From the NCBI RefSeq assembly GCF_042477335.2, contig NC_091264.1, forward strand, positions 31,621,386 through 31,685,385: DNA of 64,000 bases. Direction: 5' to 3'. Position numbers and translations under genes: made by a program. The notes under the pieces were generated by a model that did no database searches, was not told the DNA's origin, and worked only from the letters and a program-made list of their open reading frames with translations. Each line of letters opens with the position of its first letter. Positions within the stretch are counted from its first letter, which is position 1. Of this stretch, positions 1 through 11,930 are shown piece after piece. This stretch comes from Ovis canadensis (Eukaryota > Chordata > Mammalia > Artiodactyla > Bovidae).

Positions 1-395
1 CAAGGGGGCGAGGATTGACTTTCGGGCAGCGGGCTGAGAGCAGGCGGGGTTCCCCCAGCTGTGCTTAAGTGTTACCACTGTAGCTGGGTCTGCACGCGAC
101 CCAACTCCACGGGGCGGAATCTCATCGCTGATAGTCTATAAAGCTGTGGCATTAGAAGCTCCGTTGACGTGTATGAGGACTAGTGGCTGTGGGGTTCGTG
201 ACTTATTAAGTCTTTGGGTCCTAGGAAATGTGAGGGGTCCATTTTGAGGGCTAGTGTTAGAAACCACAGATTTCGGAAGGGCCACAGCCCTTAGGAATTT
301 GAAGATAGTGTTTCCCTAGGCCCGGGATATCTTTTGGAAATCTGGTGCATATTTGTTTCTTAAATACTATCTCTGGTCTCCATTTTCTGTATCAG
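1..395 (+). other. RPL7L1: RPL7L1 intron 1 (partial)
   Basis: This is the sequence upstream of the first RPL7L1 exon in the window. It ends in a pyrimidine-rich acceptor (TTTTCTGTATCAG) at 395. The first 130 bases are moderately CpG-rich, which fits the tail of a promoter island, but I see no ATG with a suitable donor. The initiator exon, which should hold only about five codons, probably lies just before the window. Confidence 0.6.
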
Positions 396-3300
396 ACCAA
401 GAAGAAAGATCCCTTTGGTTCCAGAGAATCTCTTGAAAAAGAGGAAGGCTTATCAGGCCCTCAAAGCCACCCAGGCAAAACAGGCGCTTTTGCAAAGGAA
501 GGAGGTAATGGTGGGAACCAGGTGGAGGGAATTAGAGTTTGTGTTTGAGTTGTATCCAGCACGTGTTGAACTAGACTTGGTACCGATGGCCCCTTCCCCC
601 ATCGGTTGCGTTGTACCCGATATTGGTTTCTTGCCTTTGTTTAGCAAAAAATGTATCAAACACTTTCCACGGGCAAAGTACTGGATTTGAGTTGTTAAGG
701 AAGAAAGTAATTGCAGAGTTCCGGATTCATACCAAGTGATTTGAGAGACCAGAATTTGTACCTGGAAGAAAGTTTTAATGTACCAGTTTTGTACAATTTT
801 TGCTATTTGCTACATGATTTTGGAGAAATACATTTTGGAGGCAGTTTATGATGCCTAACACAGTGTTAGGGTCCCTAAACACTTGATGTATTACTTGATG
901 GTAAACATTGCCGCTGCTGCTAAGTCCCTTCAGTCGTGTTCGACTTTGTGCGACCCCATAGATGGCAGCCCACCAGGCTCCACAGTCCCTGGGATTCTCC
1001 AGGCAAGAACACTGGAGTGGGTTGCCATTTTCTTCTCCAGTGCGTGGAAGTGAAAAGTGAAAGTGAAGTCGCTCAGTCCTGTCTGACTCTTAGCTACCCC
1101 AAGGACTGCAGCCTACCAGGCTTCTCTGTTCATGGGCTGACAGCATGTACATTGGTTTTTTCGTTTGTTTATAAGGGACTTTTCCCAATAGTTCCCAAGT
1201 TTTCTCAGCTTCACTTCTTTCTTGTCGATCTTGTATTTTTATTATATAAGAATAGAGGGGCCGTCCCTAGCATCCCAGTGGCTAAGAATCCTTGCTTCTA
1301 TCCCAGGGGGCATGGGTTCAATCCCTGGTCAGGGAACTAAGATCCTGCATGCTGAAATGCAGCCAGAAAATAAGTAAAAATAAATTTAAAAAAGTAAAAA
1401 CAGAGGATGTTTGTTTGTGCCCCTTTCCAGACCATAGGGGAAATAAGCTCTATGAATAGTGACTAGTGAATTACTCTTGTGAAAAAAAAAGATGCATACA
1501 GAGGCAAAAAAAATGGTGATGATGGTCTGCCTTCTCTGTAGCAGAGGAAAGGAAAACAAATCAAGTTTAAGCGACTAGAATGGTTTGTACATGATTCCTG
1601 GCGGCAACTACGGGACAGAGTGCGACTCAGACGGCTAAAAGTGAAACCGCATGGCTTGGAAGTGCCAGACAAACATTCCTTGGCCTTTGTTGTACGCATT
1701 GAAAGGTAGGGAACTTGGTGGATTCCATGAGGCTGGGGAAACTGTTGGTTCAGCTTTAGACCCTTTTTAGGGAGATGAGATTTAAGCCCTAAAGGCAAGT
1801 TGTGCTAGGAATTCTGGGCTAAGTAAAACAGATTTTGTCTTCAAAATTAGGGAGACTGGAGGACTTCCCTGGAGGTCCAGTGGTGAAGACTTCACCTTCC
1901 AGTGCAGGGGGTGTGGGTTTGATCAGTGGAACTAAGATCCCACCTGCCTTTGTACAAAAAGACAAAACAGAAGCAACACTGTAACAAATTCAATAAAGAC
2001 GTCTAGTAAAGTTAGCCACATGGAAAAAAAAAAGATTCGGGAGATTAGGACTTTCCTGGTGGTCTAGTGGTTATGACTGTGCACTTCCATTCCAGGAGGA
2101 TAGGTTTGATCCCTGGTGAGGGAACCAAGAATCCCACGTGCCACAAGGTGCAGCCAAAAAATACGTAAATATATTAGGGAGACTGACATTAAGCAAACAA
2201 ACATGACAATACACTAATTGCTGTGAAGGCAAAGTGCTGGATGTTAGGACACGGGGGCTACAGTGTGATCTGTAGTGGTTTAGGACACTTGAAGCAGGAA
2301 GCTGTGGCCTGCCCACATGAAAAGTTTGGGGGGCAGCTTTCCAGGCAGAGATGCAGGAAGTTCAAGTGTAGGATCAGGGTGGTTTCTTAGGAACGGAACC
2401 AGGGTCCAGCAGATGGTGCATAGTCAGTGCTGGGGAGAGCTTTTTCACATTCAGCGATAACCTTACCCATTCCTACCGGCACATACAGTGTTAGCTCTCC
2501 CTTTCATACCCAGTCATCCAAGTCAGAAACACGTGGGGTTTTGTTTTTGTTTGGCTGCAACAGGTCTCAGTTTCAGCACACAGGATCTTCGATCTTCACT
2601 GTGGCATGTGAGAGCTAGTTCCCTGACCAGGGGTTAAACCTGGGCCTCTAGCATCAGGAGCACAGAGTCTTAGCCACTGGACCACCAGGGAAGTCCCAGA
2701 AACCTGTGGGTTTTAAGTATGTGTGAGCCTCCTATCCTTGCCCTTGCCCATAATCTCAATTTTTAAAATTAAAGTGTAATTGGCTTTCATTGCCCATGAT
2801 CTCTTTCCTGGCCTATCACATCAGCTGTCTAGCTAAACTTCCCAGACTTGGGTGTCACTTTTCTTGTTTCTGTTTTATATGCTCTCTCTGATGGTTGTCA
2901 AATCTGGTTACGTCTCCTTAAAATCTCTAGCTTTTAATACCCACAGGCACAAGTCCATTGTCCTTAGCTTGACACATACAGCCCTCCCCATTACAAGTCC
3001 AGGGACCATTCCTATCCCTGTAGCACCTCGGGTTTTGCTCCACGTAGTGTGGCAAGTGATCTGTTTACATGGCTGCTTCCCACTCAGTTGAACCTGCCCT
3101 CTGGGTGCCCATTAGTGGCACACAGTTCATGGTGCTTACTGGGCAGAGCCTGACTTTGCTGTTCATTTCAGGATTAATGGGGTGAGTTCACTGGTGCAAA
3201 GGACCATTGCCGGACTTCGCCTAAATAAGATTTTCAGTGGTGTCTTTGTGAAAGTGACCCCTGAAACCATAAAGACGCTTCGTATCGTGGAACCTTATGT

Positions 3301-4254
3301 GACCTGGGGGTGAGTATGGTTTTTTGTGTGAATTCACATTACACGATACTGGAGAATGTTGAAAACATTGGGATGCACAGGGTACTGTTCTCCAGCACTT
3401 ATGTTGCTGAGTCAGGGGAACATTGTGCCAAACATTAAAACCCAAAAAAAGACTTGGATTTCATTTCAAACTTTTTCAGACTCTTGAATAGGGTCACATA
3501 AGGCCAAAGTCCTAGATTATAACCCAGGACTTTATTTTTGCTGGGAAATAAATATCTTTACCTGGCAGTCATTTGTATCTGTAAATTTTAGTTTCTAATT
3601 ACATAGTTGGGGCTGTGTGGGTGTTTTTCACCTCCTTTGGGTGTATGCTTCCCAAGTGTCCCAGCTGCAGTGTGTTGAGGACACTCGTGGGGACGGGGGT
3701 TGGGAGACTCCTTAGGCAGGCTACAGGACTGCGCTGCCAGCGTGGTGCAGCCTGCCAGGGGCTGGCGGTGCTGTGATTGAGCTTCGTTCTGCCTCACATA
3801 GATTTCCAAATCTGAAGTCTGTTCGGGAACTCATCTTGAAACGTGGACAAGCGAAGGTCAAGAACAGGGTCATCCCTCTGACAGACAACACAGTTATTGA
3901 GGAGCACCTGGGTGAGTGAGCGTCTGAGGAGTCAGCAGAAAGGACCCCCAGAACTTGCCAGAGTGCTGAGCGCTGGCATATCAGAGTCTCACAGTATGTG
4001 CTGGGAAAGTGCTAAACACAGGAATCTGAACCTTATGTTTCTTAGGAAAGTTTGATGTCATTTGCTTGGAAGACCTCATTCATGAAATTGCCTTCCCGGG
4101 GAAGAATTTCCTGGCGATCTCAAGGTTCCTATGCCCTTTCCAACTCTCAGTGGCCCGTCATGCTACCAAGAATAGAGTGGGCTTCCTCAAGGAAGTGGGC
4201 TCACCAGGCTATCGAGGTGAACGCATCAATCAGCTCATCCGGCAGCTGAACTAA
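396..4254 (+). CDS. RPL7L1: RPL7L1, ribosomal protein uL30-like 1 (5' partial)
   Basis: Five coding exons read continuously into a protein matching mammalian RPL7L1: 396-504, 1542-1705, 3172-3309, 3802-3911 and 4046-4254 (stop TAA 4252-4254). They give 242 residues after a split first codon; the human protein is about 246 long, so only the first few residues are missing. The read-out starts [20 protein letters not shown] and ends [13 protein letters not shown]. The basic N-terminal helix precedes the uL30 ferredoxin-like core (for example [20 protein letters not shown] and [11 protein letters not shown]). All junctions keep frame and carry GT/AG. RPL7L1 is a paralogue of ribosomal protein L7 linked to nucleolar large-subunit assembly and early embryo development; that role is family knowledge. 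Exon 3 has a NAGNAG acceptor. Introns 2 and 3 hold SINEs, and no exon is damaged. Confidence 0.95.
910..1143 (-). mobile_element. Bov-A2 SINE
   Basis: Two tandem Bov-A units are visible, each with the motif for CAGTCGTGTxCGACT followed by CACCAGGCTC and AGGCAAGAACACTGGAGTGG. It lies in RPL7L1 intron 2. Confidence 0.85.
1258..1391 (+). mobile_element. CHR-type SINE
   Basis: Degenerate head (CATCCCAGTGGCTAAGAATC), B-box-like GGTTCAATCCCTGGTCAGGG and an A-rich tail. In RPL7L1 intron 2. Confidence 0.75.
1540..1544 (+). other. RPL7L1: NAGNAG tandem 3' splice site, RPL7L1 exon 3
   Basis: The acceptor reads CTTCTCTGTAG-CAG-AGG. Using the first AG (1540-1541) starts the exon at 1542 and adds a Gln codon (KEQRKGK). 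Using the second (1543-1544) starts it at 1545 (KERKGK). Human RPL7L1 has KEQKKGK here, so I take the upstream AG as the main form. Confidence 0.6.
1860..1992 (+). mobile_element. CHR-type SINE
   Basis: Head GACTTCCCTGGAGGTCCAGT and tail ACTAAGATCCCACCTGCC, followed by A-rich sequence. In RPL7L1 intron 3. Confidence 0.75.
2046..2172 (+). mobile_element. CHR-type SINE
   Basis: GGTGGTCTAGTGG head, TTTGATCCCTGGTGAGGG B-box region and TGCAGCCAAAAAAT tail. In RPL7L1 intron 3. Confidence 0.8.
2536..2699 (-). mobile_element. CHR-type SINE, reverse
   Basis: Reverse-complement copy that starts TTTGGCTGCAACAGG and ends CCACTGGACCACCAGGGAAG. Confidence 0.8.
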
Positions 4255-4540
4255 ACCCAGGTGAGGTGGGGCTGAAACTGCCCTTTGGTGGACTCTCAAT
4301 GGGCCAGGCCTCACCCCCTAAAAGGTCATCTTGCATTTATAAGTGTATGAGAATAACTTTGGGTGGGAGGTGGCTGGTACTCACAAATTTAGTGGATGGA
4401 GATACTTGAAACAGTGAGTGCCTGGTTAGGACATGGGGCTGTGTGTATCTCAAGAGTTACAGGATAGAAAACACTTGAGTGACCAAAACTCTGTTGCTGT
4501 GTTCATTTTAGCTGGAGATGGAGAGAGAATAAAAAACTAA
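4255..4540 (+). terminator. RPL7L1: RPL7L1 3' UTR with probable intron and poly(A) signal
   Basis: Six bases after the stop a strong donor appears (CCCAG|GTGAGG, GT at 4261). At 4510-4511 a pyrimidine-rich acceptor ends in TTTTAG, then CTGGAGATGG and a canonical AATAAA at 4528-4533. The simplest reading is a short intron (4261-4511) in the 3' UTR. The junction is so close to the stop that it should not trigger nonsense-mediated decay. This is inference from splice signals only. Confidence 0.5.
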
Positions 4541-5529
4541 TTTCAAAAAGGATATTCCTTCCTCTGTTGAAGGAATCTTAATTCTGGAAAGCTTTTATTG
4601 TTAGGCTTAGGTTAGGGTTACGGTACATCTGTATTAATGGAGTTGTTTTTCTTCCTCAGCGTACCTGAAAATAGTGCACTGGAAGCGTGTGTTGTTGTTT
4701 TATGGACTTGTCACTCAGTATCTTCAGGGAAGATTGTTTTCTGCTAGAATATATCTTCAGAAACTGGAGGAAAGGGCCAGGGGAAACACGGTGATGTTCC
4801 CAGCCTGCACTGCATCCCACCTCAGTTCCAAGGAAAAGTTCCTGTGGTGACCACCGTCCACCTCTGAAACCAGCAAAGGCTCATGCCACGGAGGAGGAAG
4901 TCCTCTTCTATCACGTCTCTCCTGGGCTGTACTGTTGGTGACTGAACACTTACCTATGAGTACAAGACAGCAGTGGACCAAGCCCAGGAGCATGTTGAAC
5001 CTGGGGTTTCCTGGGGCCTTGTTTTTGGAAGAACTTGAAGTTAGAATTGAGTTAAGTTAGAACTTAAAATTAAAATTGAAAGCACACAAAAACGGTACTT
5101 GGTTGTCTCTCCCGTGAGTTCATGTTCTAACTTCAGCGACAGCTTGGCAAGCTCTCAGGCTGGCTCTAGGTATATCCAGTGTCTTATCATTGCAGCTGGC
5201 TTAGTGCTTTTCTCTAGCTCAGGATTTTAACCTACTCCTGGATCTGTGAGAATGTCCCTTTCCCAGAAAAACATACACTCCAGTTTTTTCTTGGAAATTT
5301 AGGGTATTTGTAGATCCTTCTCAGGGACCCAGGGACCTTATGTGAAGAAGTCCTGTGCTGTCAGTATTGGTCACACAGGCTCTGATCTTGCAGCCTCCTC
5401 TGGTTCTGTGCCCTGTTGGAAGACCAAAGCTTACCAGAGGTTTTTTTTTTTCCCTTTCAAGCCAAGTGGATGTTTCCTACAATATGGTAGAATGCTGAGC
5501 CCCTGTGCCATTAATCAGTCGATCTAAAA
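4541..5529. other. Non-coding stretch downstream of RPL7L1
   Basis: No gene or clear repeat recognised. It includes a short telomere-like stretch (TTAGGCTTAGGTTAGGGTTA, about 4601-4620). The only open frame, on the minus strand at 4757-4993, resembles nothing I know. It may be part of a longer RPL7L1 3' UTR or plain intergenic DNA. Confidence 0.4.
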
Positions 5530-5875
5530 AGAAGTGGAAAACTTTATCCAAGCCAAATTTAAGAATCATAACTCAGACAGAGCATCTCAGAAAGCTCTAA
5601 GAACTGTTCTGATTAGAAGTGAAGACACAGTTACATAAATTTTTTTGAGAGGAAGGCTGTACATCAAATAACATTGACAGCTGATACAGTCCAGACCTGA
5701 GTGCCATGGGACCCCTTAAAAATGAAATGTTACCTCTAAGGGCTTGTCTTAGGAGAATATTGCTCTTTATGGTTGAGGGGAAATTTCTGCCAAAGAGGAA
5801 AGTTTGGTCAATGTAGCTACACACACAATGCACAGTGGCAGGAGAGAGAAGGCCAGAGATGATTTCTTGTTTTGG
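5530..5875 (-). repeat. LTR-like block of fossil A (3' side)
   Basis: It matches the block at 9510-9890 along most of its length and in the same order. By orientation it would be the 3' LTR. Confidence 0.55.
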
Positions 5876-6034
5876 AGATTTCCTTAGTCTAGTGGCTAAA
5901 ACTCTGCTTTCAATGCAGGGGGCCAGGGTTCAGTCCCTAGTCAGGGAACTAGATCCCAAATGTCTTAAGTTCGCTTGCATGCTGCAAAGATGGAAGATCC
6001 CATGTAGAAGACCTGGCTTAGCCAAATAAGACAC
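5876..6034 (+). mobile_element. CHR-type SINE
   Basis: Body with CAATGCAGGGGGCCAGGGTT and AGTCAGGGAACTAGATCCC, directly after the fossil A LTR block. Confidence 0.7.
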
Positions 6035-6663
6035 TTAAAAGTCTTGCCATAAGGTAGTACTTCACAGTTTCCCCCTGTTGATCTTTCTTTTGACAAAGTG
6101 TTAGGTGACCAAGTGTTTGGTCCCTCAAAGCAGGGATGGGTGCTTGCCTGCTTCAGGGCCATCAGGCCGCTTGATGCCAGGTCCTGATAGCCCGGTTCTC
6201 TCTTTGGGGGTTATGCGAGCAGAATGTTGGTCAGGGACTGACAGTCAATTCTAGATTGTCCAGTAAGGGACTTGAGCTAATTGTCCTTGCATGTACATTG
6301 TGTATGTACATTATTTTATAGAGAACTATAGATGTGATCCAGTTTCAAGCCATTCAAACATCTGAACTTCAGAGCAGAAATTTGCCTCTTCATGGGTCTT
6401 AAGATGAGGAAACAAATACCATGGCCAAATGGTCCTATCACTGGAAAACAAACCAGTGTCCTGCACTGAAGGCAGACTGACAGCTTGCCAGGAACTGTTC
6501 TCGGGCTGCCTGTGAGTATCCTTGAGCCCAGGGGAAACGTGATTGTGCATCCCCCTAACCAACCTGGGGAGAGCTGAGGTCACAAAGTGTACCAAAAACT
6601 TACTGGGTCCTAGTAGGAAGTACCAGCCACTAATATAAAGGATTAGATATCACAGAAAGAATC

Positions 6664-6750
6664 CACCTGCCGTTGCATGAGACGGGGATTCAGTCCCTGG
6701 TCTGGGAAGATCCCACGTGCCATGGAGCAGCTAAGCCTACGTGCCACAAT
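6664..6750 (+). mobile_element. CHR-type SINE fragment
   Basis: Fragment with GGTCTGGGAAGATCCCACGT and GGAGCAGCTAAGCCTACG. Confidence 0.65.
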
Positions 6751-6752
6751 GT

Positions 6753-6932
6753 TCGGGCTTCCCTGGTGGCTCAGCGGTAAAGAATCTGCCTGCCAATGCA
6801 TCCCGCCTGGAGAAGGAAATGGCAACCCACTCCAGTATTCTTGCCTGAAAAATCGCCTGGACAGAGGAGCCTGGCGAGCTACCGTCTACGTGGTCACAGA
6901 GGTGGACACAACTTAGTGACTACACAACAACG
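6753..6932 (+). mobile_element. Bov-tA SINE
   Basis: Complete tRNA-derived head (GGCTTCCCTGGTGGCTCAGC) joined to the Bov-A tail (AATGGCAACCCACTCCAGTA). It lies directly after the CHR fragment. Confidence 0.9.
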
Positions 6933-8446
6933 GCATGGCAGAAGAGGCATCATTAATTGGCTGGTGAAAGGGTCTCAGTGATACTGGCAGTGTAACAGCT
7001 TGCACAGTGCTACACTGTCTTAAAATAATTGCTCTTTGAAACTTGCATGTGTTTGAGCCCAAGAAATACATTTGGTTCCTAAGCAAAACTAAGAGCAATT
7101 GTCAAAATAGTATACAAGCCTGGTCCAGAATCTTGGGTCAGCTGTCTTATTTCAGGTGTCTTATCATGGTCTGATAGTGCTGGTCTTAAAATCAGGTGTC
7201 AAAACAAGTTTCAGTTCATTCAGGAAAGGCCTTCTAACATGGCTTTAAGGAATCCTTTATCCCATGTCTTTTCCAGTATGAATAATATCCTGGTTGCAGG
7301 TGATGGTGAGTCCAATCTTCATCCAAAGTTGGATTACTGTTGTAAAGCAACTATGCCCCAAATAAACACACACAAACACAAAAAACCCCGAAGTTAGATT
7401 ATTGTGATAGACTTCAGAAACAGTGTCCTTTTAATAACTAAACTTACAAGGAGCTATCTGGGAAGTGAGTCTTAATCAGTAAATATACTTCAATTAACAA
7501 AACTAGAATGTTCACTGAAAGAATCTTTTTCTTTCTAAAATTACCCTCATTTCTACCAAATAAGTGGTTAACTGACCATATTGTTAGCTATATATGACAA
7601 AAACTTTCAAAGTCAAGGTTAAAGACTTTGATTACATTGCAGTTGAAAAGCAATTTGATTACTGACTGCTGTGACATACACTAAATCTATGACTGATATC
7701 ACCAGGTCATACCAGAATTTTAGGAGTTCCTTATAATTTCTAGTATATATCTATTAAAAATGTTTACCCATATGACACAACCTAAGAAGTTTTATCACCA
7801 CTTGTTTAACAATGCTTCTCATTTAACATACCAAATAAGTCTAATCAGTGTAATATTCCTCTGAGATGGGAAGAAAACAAGTATTTTGAGTTGTTCCAGG
7901 GGCAATTAGGAAAATCTCAAAGTTAGCTAGACAGATCAAATAAACTTCACTTAGAATTTGATCATTGGAAAGGTTGTCAGAAGTATCAAAAAGTTTTAAA
8001 ACACTTGGTCAAATAGAATCAGGTCACTGTGAAACAACTGCCATTCACCTAACCAAAGTGCCAGTGAAAGATCTCAATGGCAAAGTCAGGTCACTGAAAC
8101 ACAAACTCAATCTATTAACAAAAGCAGCTCAATATTTTAAGAAAAATTTGTCCTCTTAGAAGGCCAAATTCAGGTTTTGTACCACTTTAAAACTTTTTCT
8201 TAATTAAGTTCAGTCTTAGCCAGTCTTGAGCGTGCACAAAACTCACAGTGTCCTTTTTCACAAACCTCGATAAATTTCTCTATCTGTAAAGAAACAACCA
8301 GCTCTAGGACACCACCTTTTTTTTCCCTTTAACAAAATGCATTTTCATTCCTTATACTTTTCTTTGTTGAAAACACACATCCTACCTTCCTTGCATCCTG
8401 AAATGTCTCCTTTATAATTCTTAACCTTAAAACCTTAAAATTTCGG

Positions 8447-8572
8447 GATTTCCCTGGTGGTCCAGTTGTTGACTCTGAGCTTCCACTGCAGGAGGCTCAG
8501 GTTTGATTACTAGTCAGAGAACTAAGATCCACCTGACATGCATGCTATGGGCACACACACACAAAAAAATCT
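8447..8572 (+). mobile_element. CHR-type SINE inside fossil A, at the site shared with fossil B
   Basis: GGGATTTCCCTGGTGGTCCA head, CA-rich tail. Flanks (CCTTAAAATTTC on the left, AATCTCTAGTGAAAACC on the right) match the flanks of the SINE at 15806-15940 in fossil B. Both SINEs therefore occupy the same position in a common ancestral sequence. Confidence 0.8.
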
Positions 8573-8789
8573 CTAGTGAAAACCAAGAAGTAATTAAACT
8601 GCTGTGATATCAGCATTTCCTGACTGACAAAATTAGGTGTTAGTTTTCCTCTCTTAAGAACAGACCTCCCCAACAATTAATGTTCTGGTATTTCATCCTA
8701 TTTGAAATGACCTGGATAGCAAATGAATTCTCATAATCTAATTTGGTTTAATTTCTAGTTACTAAGATCTGGAGATACTATTTTATTTT

Positions 8790-8866
8790 TTTGCCTCACC
8801 ACAGTTTGCTGGAGCTTAGTCAAAGTGCCAAGTCCTAACCACTGGACCATCAGGGAATTCCCTGGT
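8790..8866 (-). mobile_element. CHR-type SINE fragment, reverse
   Basis: Reverse 5' part: CCTAACCACTGGACCATCAG then GGAATTCCCTGG. Confidence 0.7.
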
Positions 8867-9509
8867 TTGGGTTCTTTTAGGTGGCTCAGTTTCTCTCAAT
8901 GACACCATCATGAGTGCTTGAAGCACTAGGCCATCAGCCTCTGTCATGCCCCCAGATAAAGCAGTACTTACTTAATGATCATAGTGGGGTTTCCTTATGG
9001 GACTGCTACAGGTCATGAAAACTGATCCTATGACACTTCTGGGAGATCCTCTGTCATCTAAGAGTATCTTGTGACTGGAAGGAGCAAAATGTCCCTTTAT
9101 TCTTTGGAGATGAAAAACTCAGTCTCTGATTTCACTAGTAATATTTTGTTCAGACCATATATCAACTCTTTTTTTTTTTTTTCAATTAAAGCCCAATTTG
9201 ACAAAAACCCAGCCACATGTTTCCCTGGTCCTCTTGTCCAGACCCCCTAGGTGCCTAGGAAATGCACCAGTGCCCTAAAGACAGCAAGTCTTAAAACCAG
9301 CTCAAATAAAAATTTTAGGATCAACACCCAAACAATGAGATCTAAGATCAGGAGAACTTACCAAGAACTGAGGAGTGTTGAGAAGCTGGTGGGGCTCAAT
9401 GGGCCCATGCCAGTACCAAGCACTGGTTCTGAGTAGACCCCAGGTAGCCTCTGGCAGGAATCTCTCATAGCCTACAGCAAGCATATATTAATGAAATGAA
9501 AAATAAATC

Positions 9510-9890
9510 TAAAAAGGAAACTTAAGCTTTTATTTGAGCCAAATTTGAGAATTATAATCCAGGAAGAGCATCTCAGAAAGCTCTGAGAACTATTACGCCC
9601 ATAAGAAGTCAAGTTATGTAAGTTTTTTGAGACACAGGGCTGTACATTAAATGACATATTGTTGACAATTTGCATAATCCAGATCTGAGCACCATGTAAC
9701 CTCTTAGGAAGGAATATTACCTTTAAGGAGTTGTTTTAGGAGAATGCTGCTCTTTACTGTTGAGTGGCAATTTTGACTGAAGGGGAAGGTTTCAACTGAT
9801 GCAAAATACAGGTACACAATGCCCAGTGAGGGAGAGAAGAGGCAAAAGGGCAGAGATTTTTTTGTTAAAATTTTTCTTATCTTGGCCATA
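9510..9890 (-). repeat. LTR-like block of fossil A (5' side)
   Basis: Partner of 5530-5875. A minus-strand AATAAA near 9530 marks the R/U5 side. The minus-strand start near TGGCCAAGATAAG (about 9889) is a plausible TG end. Confidence 0.55.
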
Positions 9891-10985
9891 AAATATGAAT
9901 TTTATTTCATAGTTAATTGGCTCAAGAGTTAACCTGCCAGGAATAGATGTTACTCATACTGTAAAGCACTGTGAAGTCAGATTTATTTGAAATGATGTAT
10001 CAAAGTCACAAGAAAAGAGCAGTTGTGAGTGTGGAAGCCCAGGGTTTATAGCCCAGATCTTATACTAAATACAGGAATGTTCCTACTTTTGCCTGTAAAA
10101 TGGAACTAATATAGTCTTGCCTGTCTGCCTCTCATAGTTGAGTATTATTATAAAGGAGGTTTAAAAATTTATGCTCTTCTGTATTGTATACCATAATATA
10201 TACCATTCCCTGAACAAATTGTGGGACTATCCTTATTTCTGGGAAAAGCTAGTCCTTTTAATGTGTGCTAATATGGGTTCGTGAGTCATGAACGGGATAT
10301 GTTCTAGGTGTGGGCAGAACAAAAAAACCTACTTTCAGGAAGCAAGAGTAGGTATAGTGAGCCAAGTAGCTGATTTAAAGAGACTGACTTTAAAAAGTAG
10401 TTAAAGCTATTCCTCAGCTCTAGGCCCTCTAGCCCCTTGCCTGACCCAGCTGGTTCTCAGAGCCTAGGGTTCTAGGGGTTGTTGTTGACTGGCTCTTTTT
10501 ATGCTTTGAGATTTCATTCATTGTCATCCCAGGGCCAAGTTTTCTCATCAGACTTTTTTTTTTAACTGCCTATCTGGAGAATGGTTATCTGAAATCAAAA
10601 TGCCACTTGGATCCCAAATTCACTTCCACAACCACCAGTATAAACTAAACTGGGAGATAAACACTGATGTCTAAACTCCTAAGAAATAATTCCCAGTGGG
10701 TCAGAACCATTTAGTGTTTCCTAAGTAGCATTAAAAAATGAAGACATATCTATGCACTGCACGTAGTAAAGTTATGAGATTTGTTTCAATTTATATAAGG
10801 ACTGAAACAGAATCTAAAAAGAAAATCTTTTAAACTGAGGCTCCCAGTCCAGAGATACAACTGCAAAACCACTGCAGTGATGCTCCCAGGAGGCGTAAGT
10901 CCAGCTGATAGGTAGGGGTAAAAGTACAAGAAAGAGCAGAGTGGCCAGTATCCAAGGTCTGAGTCTATGTGGGACATGGTCATTC
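9891..10985. other. Stretch between ERV fossils A and B
   Basis: AT-rich sequence without gene, SINE or recognisable repeat. Part of 10790-10990 may belong to the U5/3' flank of fossil B, whose lower edge I could not fix. Confidence 0.4.
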
Positions 10986-11496
10986 CCTCCAGATCTCAGG
11001 AAAACACACAACTTTAAATGGAGAATTATGTTTTATTTGGTGAACGTTTTGAGCAATCAAGCCTGGGAAGCAGCCTCTCAGACAGCTCCAAGGGACTGCT
11101 CCAAAGAGGAAAGGAAGGAGCCAGGATATTCAGGAGTTTTTCAATAAAAATCAGGTAGTCAGAACATCAAAAGATTAGCTAGAAAATCCAAACATCTCAA
11201 TTTAACGAATTTAATACTTTTCTATGTATGGGAAGATGCAAGAGTCTGGGCTTACTGAAACCATTCCTTTGATATGCACCTGACCTACCCAGGGCCAGCA
11301 TCCTGTTCTTTCCCATCCTGAGTTCCCTCAGGGTGCACGCAGGTGGCTACCCAGGTGAGGGCCTGGCAGCAGGCAGCCCACCTGTCTCTCCTGAGTTCCC
11401 TCAGGGCTCCCCATCAGGGGCAGTTGTAGCAGCTGATGGTTTGATGGCACTGCCCCTTTTGTTTGTTGATATGGCAGCCAACATTCTTCATCCACA
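10986..11496 (-). repeat. 3' LTR of fossil B
   Basis: Homologous to 21130-21602 over its length, with shared words CTACCCAGG/CTATCCAAGG followed by GCCAG and ATC. The minus-strand start is TGTGGATGAAG at 11496. AATAAA on the minus strand lies near 11033. The U5 edge is not resolved. Confidence 0.65.
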
Positions 11497-11781
11497 GTGC
11501 TTCCACTTGGTAATAAAATTTGACCAACATTTGGGAGACATTTCATAACCAATATGGTCCCATGGTGCTAGGAAGGCTCATTCCTAGCTCAGGCAAAGAT
11601 TCTGTTGATAAGCTACTCAATGTATTGAGAAGTTTTCTTGGAGCAGGCCGTTGATAATCTAAAATTCTCTGGATCCCTTGTCTTACTAGTCTATTATGAT
11701 CGAGGAAAGGTTTTTCACTGTTGCTTCTTCCCATATCTAGAATCATACTATTACAATCATTGATCTATTTCCTTGAGATGT

Positions 11782-11930
11782 TTCAGTTCAGTTCAGTCAC
11801 TCAGTCGTGTCCAACTCTTTGCGACCCCATGAATCGCAGCACGCCAGGCCTCCCTGTCCAGCACCAACTCCCGGAGTTCACTCAGACTCACGTCCATCAA
11901 GTCCGTGATGCCATCCAGCCATCTCATCCA
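11782..11930 (-). mobile_element. BovB LINE 3' end fragment, reverse
   Basis: Starts with the CAGTTCAGTTCAGTCACTCA repeat typical of the BovB 3' end, then CCGGAGTTCACTCAGACTCA. Strongly 5'-truncated. Confidence 0.8.

Larger units (their letters stand above)
5530..9890 (-). mobile_element. Endogenous retrovirus fossil A (broken), minus orientation
   Basis: Two similar LTR-like blocks in the same orientation bracket this stretch: about 5530-5875 and about 9510-9890. Both share the words GCATCTCAGAAAGCTCT and TTAGGAGAAT followed by GCTCTTTA. In the upper copy an AATAAA on the minus strand (around 9530) sits where an R region would end. Next to the upper block is a leader-like part (8960-9480). 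The interior at about 7500-8790 is homologous to 12700-16300 of fossil B. No reading frame of useful length remains, so the copy is heavily broken. Divergence between the blocks looks high, which suggests tens of millions of years. The family name is not assigned; class and age are inference. Confidence 0.6.

Noticed and set aside
4601-4620. Telomere-like TTAGG words downstream of RPL7L1
   Set aside because: Only about three imperfect units; too short to call an interstitial telomere.
4757-4993. Minus-strand 78-codon frame
   Set aside because: No homology, no splice or promoter context.
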